Assembly (NCBI GenBank): GCA_041667545.1
Contig: JBAYES010000030.1
Location: forward strand, 1-24,738
Reading direction: 5' to 3'
Source: SLID01 sp041667545
Lineage (GTDB): Bacteria; Omnitrophota; Gorgyraeia; Tantalellales; Tantalellaceae
Length of the DNA: 24,738 nt
The translations under genes were made by a program, and so were the position numbers. Positions 23,080-24,738 of the stretch are shown here, one piece after another. The notes below the pieces were generated by a model, which ran no database searches, was not told the origin of the DNA, and worked only from the letters and a program-made list of their open reading frames with translations. Position 1 is the first letter of the stretch. The number at the start of each line of letters is the position of its first letter.

Positions 23080-23961
23080 TTACTCTATGTTCTTTATCTG
23101 CTCCCTCATTTTTTCGATCTCGCTCTTTATCTCTATTACCGCCCTCGACATTCTTATGTCGGCCGCTTTGGAACCTATGGTATTCGCCTCTCTCTGCATT
23201 TCCTGGGCCACAAAATCAAGTTTTTTCCCGGCCTCGTCTTCCTCCGCTTTCATGGCTTCCAGAAAAGATACAATATGCCCGCCCAGCCTTATCACCTCTT
23301 CGGTAACGTCTGTATTCCGGGCAAAGAGGCCCGCTTCAGTTTCTATTTTCCCCTTATCGGCCTCCCCGCCTTGTTTTATCTGCACAACCGTATCGGTGAG
23401 CTTTTTGGCAAATTCCTCGACGCTTTCAGAACTGTATTTAGCTATGGCCTCGTTGAATTTCTTCAGTTTGTTCAGCCTTTTCTTAAAATCTCCGGCAAGC
23501 CTTCTGCCTTCGGCCTTCCGGAAATTAACAAGCCTGTTTACGGCTTTATCCAGCGCCTTTTTTATGTACGGCCAAACCTTGCTTTCGCTTTCTTCGGAAG
23601 CTATCTCCACAATGCCCGGCAGAGAGATCAGCTCTTTTATTCCTATTTCCCCGGCAATGCCGAGAGACTTTTGCATAGACCTCACCTGTTTCAAGAAATC
23701 GCTCGCGGCCGCCTTGTTGATCTCCGTATGTTTAAGGGGTTTCTGCACGCCTTTGATCTCGCGGCTTATCTGAACGAACGCCTTGCCCCGATGGACTTTT
23801 CCTTCAAAAACATCTTTTACCTTTTCTTCAAGAAGGAAAAACCCGTTAAAGGGACTGCACGCTATGCTCAAGCTTTTGTGATTAAGCGTTTTTACTTCCG
23901 CTATTATTTTCCCATAAGGACTTTTTTCCGTGCCTTTGCCGAACCCTGTCATGGACCTCAT
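23080..23961 (-). CDS. yicC: YicC/YloC family endoribonuclease
   Basis: The 293-residue protein starts with MRSMTGFGKG, the family signature, followed by EVKTLNHKSLSI. It ends with the conserved C-terminal domain (ETEAGLFARNTDVTEEVIRL ... LDFVAQEMQREANTIGSKA). YicC proteins are small RNases acting on small RNAs or mRNA ends. An AGGAG site lies eight bases before the ATG. Its place just upstream of gmk is the widely conserved order. It lies 30 bases after ndk. Confidence 0.95.
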   Translation of the reverse strand: MRSMTGFGKGTEKSPYGKIIAEVKTLNHKSLSIACSPFNGFFLLEEKVKDVFEGKVHRGKAFVQISREIKGVQKPLKHTEINKAAASDFLKQVRSMQKSLGIAGEIGIKELISLPGIVEIASEESESKVWPYIKKALDKAVNRLVNFRKAEGRRLAGDFKKRLNKLKKFNEAIAKYSSESVEEFAKKLTDTVVQIKQGGEADKGKIETEAGLFARNTDVTEEVIRLGGHIVSFLEAMKAEEDEAGKKLDFVAQEMQREANTIGSKAADIRMSRAVIEIKSEIEKMREQIKNIE

Positions 23962-23991
23962 TGCTGTTTCTCCTATATCTGCCGGGCTGTT

Positions 23992-24495
23992 TTATTTCCA
24001 AACCCTGATCTTAGATGTTGTTTCTTCTTCCTTAGTCTCGTACATTTCCGTCAGTATCTCATTCGGGGCGAACCACAGTTTTATCTCTCTTTCCGCGTCC
24101 TCTTCGTTCGCAGAAGCGTGAATAACATTCTCGTATACACCTTTTGTGGTTATCCTTCCGAACGAACCCCGGATGGAGACCGAGTCGGCCTCTTCCGGAT
24201 TGGTCTTCCCGCAAAGTTCTCTTACCTTTCGTATGGCGCCTTCACCCCAGTAAACAAGCGCCATGACCTTTTTTTTGTGATATTCCCCCATAATATACTT
24301 TATCAGCTCCTCAAAAAAAGGCTGGCCTTGAAGCGCTTTGTAGTGTTCCACCGCAAGGTCTCTGGACACTTTGACCATTTTCGCTCCCACTATCTCAAGT
24401 TTAGTCTCGGAAAGCCTGGTCAAAATATTGCCTGTCAGCGACTTTTTAAGCCCGTCGGGCTTTATTAGTATAAGTGTCTGATTGTTATCTTCCAT
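23992..24495 (-). CDS. ndk: Nucleoside diphosphate kinase
   Basis: The 167-residue enzyme equilibrates nucleoside triphosphates via a phospho-His. TLILIKPDG (7-15) is the conserved first strand; KTNPEEADSVSIRG (97-110) and catalytic His126 in NVIHASAN complete the active site. Usual family length is ~140. This one has a C-terminal extension of ~20 residues (EILTEMYETKEEETTSKIRVW) and Ala-Ser where many members have Gly-Ser after the His. AAGGAAGGA lies a few bases before the ATG. It is the first gene of the operon. Confidence 0.96.
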   Translation of the reverse strand: MEDNNQTLILIKPDGLKKSLTGNILTRLSETKLEIVGAKMVKVSRDLAVEHYKALQGQPFFEELIKYIMGEYHKKKVMALVYWGEGAIRKVRELCGKTNPEEADSVSIRGSFGRITTKGVYENVIHASANEEDAEREIKLWFAPNEILTEMYETKEEETTSKIRVWK

Positions 24496-24557
24496 TATCC
24501 TTCCTTTTTTATGATCTTTCTCTTGTTTTCCCCTTATGTATCCTTTCCGGGTACGCT

Positions 24558-24585
24558 ATTCTACCAAGTCCCCTCAAAATGTCAA
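24558..24585 (-). promoter_or_regulatory. Promoter of the ndk-yicC-gmk-rpoZ-coaC-coaB operon
   Basis: On the minus strand TTGACA (24580-24585) and TAGAAT (24558-24563) are 16 bases apart. The predicted start near 24551 gives a leader of ~56 bases before ndk. No other good promoter is evident among the downstream genes, which are tightly packed. Confidence 0.7.
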
Positions 24586-24643
24586 GATAAGTAACATTTC
24601 AGTTCTCCGCAGAAATGTAGCGTCCCCACGCCCGTCTTTGCGA

Positions 24644-24660
24644 ACCCGCCAAAGGCGGGT
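24644..24660. repeat. GC-rich hairpin in the right-end intergenic DNA
   Basis: ACCCGCC (24644-24650) and GGCGGGT (24654-24660) form a perfect seven-base stem with an AAA loop. No U-run follows on either strand, so it is more like a dispersed intergenic repeat than a terminator. The remaining bases to 24738 carry no gene that I can support. Confidence 0.5.
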
Positions 24661-24738
24661 GAAGCCCTTCGTATCGTGATAAATGCTATGGCTCAGGATT
24701 TCGGCAGACTTGGCATAGGGCCGAATCAATCCCTCTCC

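Noticed and set aside
23077..24468. 463-codon plus-strand frame across yicC and ndk
   Set aside because: It is antisense to two well-conserved genes and its translation is Phe/Leu-rich without domains, as expected of a shadow frame.
1..24738. CRISPR array, tRNA or rRNA genes
   Set aside because: I saw no regularly spaced short repeats, cloverleaf or ribosomal RNA signature. The bases at 24721-24738 look faintly like a tRNA 3' end but lack a T-loop.

Overview
The window looks like chromosomal DNA from an uncultivated Gram-negative bacterium, most likely of the Omnitrophota or a related PVC-side lineage. This is an inference from gene content: a secreted giant protein built from YD/RHS-like repeats, a PVC-style type IV prepilin, an MsbA-type exporter, and a compact housekeeping block ndk-yicC-gmk-rpoZ-coaC-coaB. 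No marker in the window proves the taxonomy. Nearly everything lies on the minus strand; one regulator (13001-13591) is on the plus strand.

Region 1 (176-11822) holds a 3716-residue secreted protein. In order it has a signal peptide, a tandem array of ~68-residue YD-like repeats, a GH5-like glycoside hydrolase domain with both catalytic Glu, more YD repeats, two jelly-roll carbohydrate-binding-like domains, a coiled coil, a degenerate C39-like domain, a hydrophobic Gly/Ala-rich stretch and an alpha/beta-hydrolase-like C-terminal tip. A small membrane-anchored TPR-like protein overlaps its 3' end by 8 bases. The AT-richer tip plus this overlapping gene looks like the toxin/immunity end of a polymorphic toxin. 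Its own sigma70-like promoter shows that translation must begin at 11822.

Region 2 (12037-13591) holds three small genes, one a zinc ribbon, that face an XRE-cupin regulator. The AT-rich control region between them carries two good divergent promoters and three copies of AATTGAC, two of which touch the -35 boxes.

Region 3 (13563-18319) is a six-gene operon: a PhcB-like SAM methyltransferase, a multi-TM sensor histidine kinase, a receiver protein, a small stand-alone protein resembling a histidine phosphotransfer/dimerisation domain, and two more receivers. The arrangement resembles the Ralstonia phcBSRQ quorum-sensing locus, which makes a methyl-ester signal and senses it by phosphorelay. 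Here the PhcR-like receiver-plus-kinase part appears split into separate short proteins, and no DNA-binding output domain is encoded in the operon.

Region 4 (18320-18619) is an intergenic stretch with hairpins and short direct repeats, plus the promoter for region 3.

Region 5 (18620-24585) is a probable long operon from a strong promoter upstream of ndk: ndk, yicC, gmk, rpoZ, coaC, coaB, a prepilin-like gene and an MsbA-like ABC exporter, with 1- to 20-base overlaps at several joints. coaC and coaB are separated by a frame change next to an A7 run, where one extra A would restore the usual fused CoaBC. The last ~140 bases hold a GC-rich hairpin and no gene.
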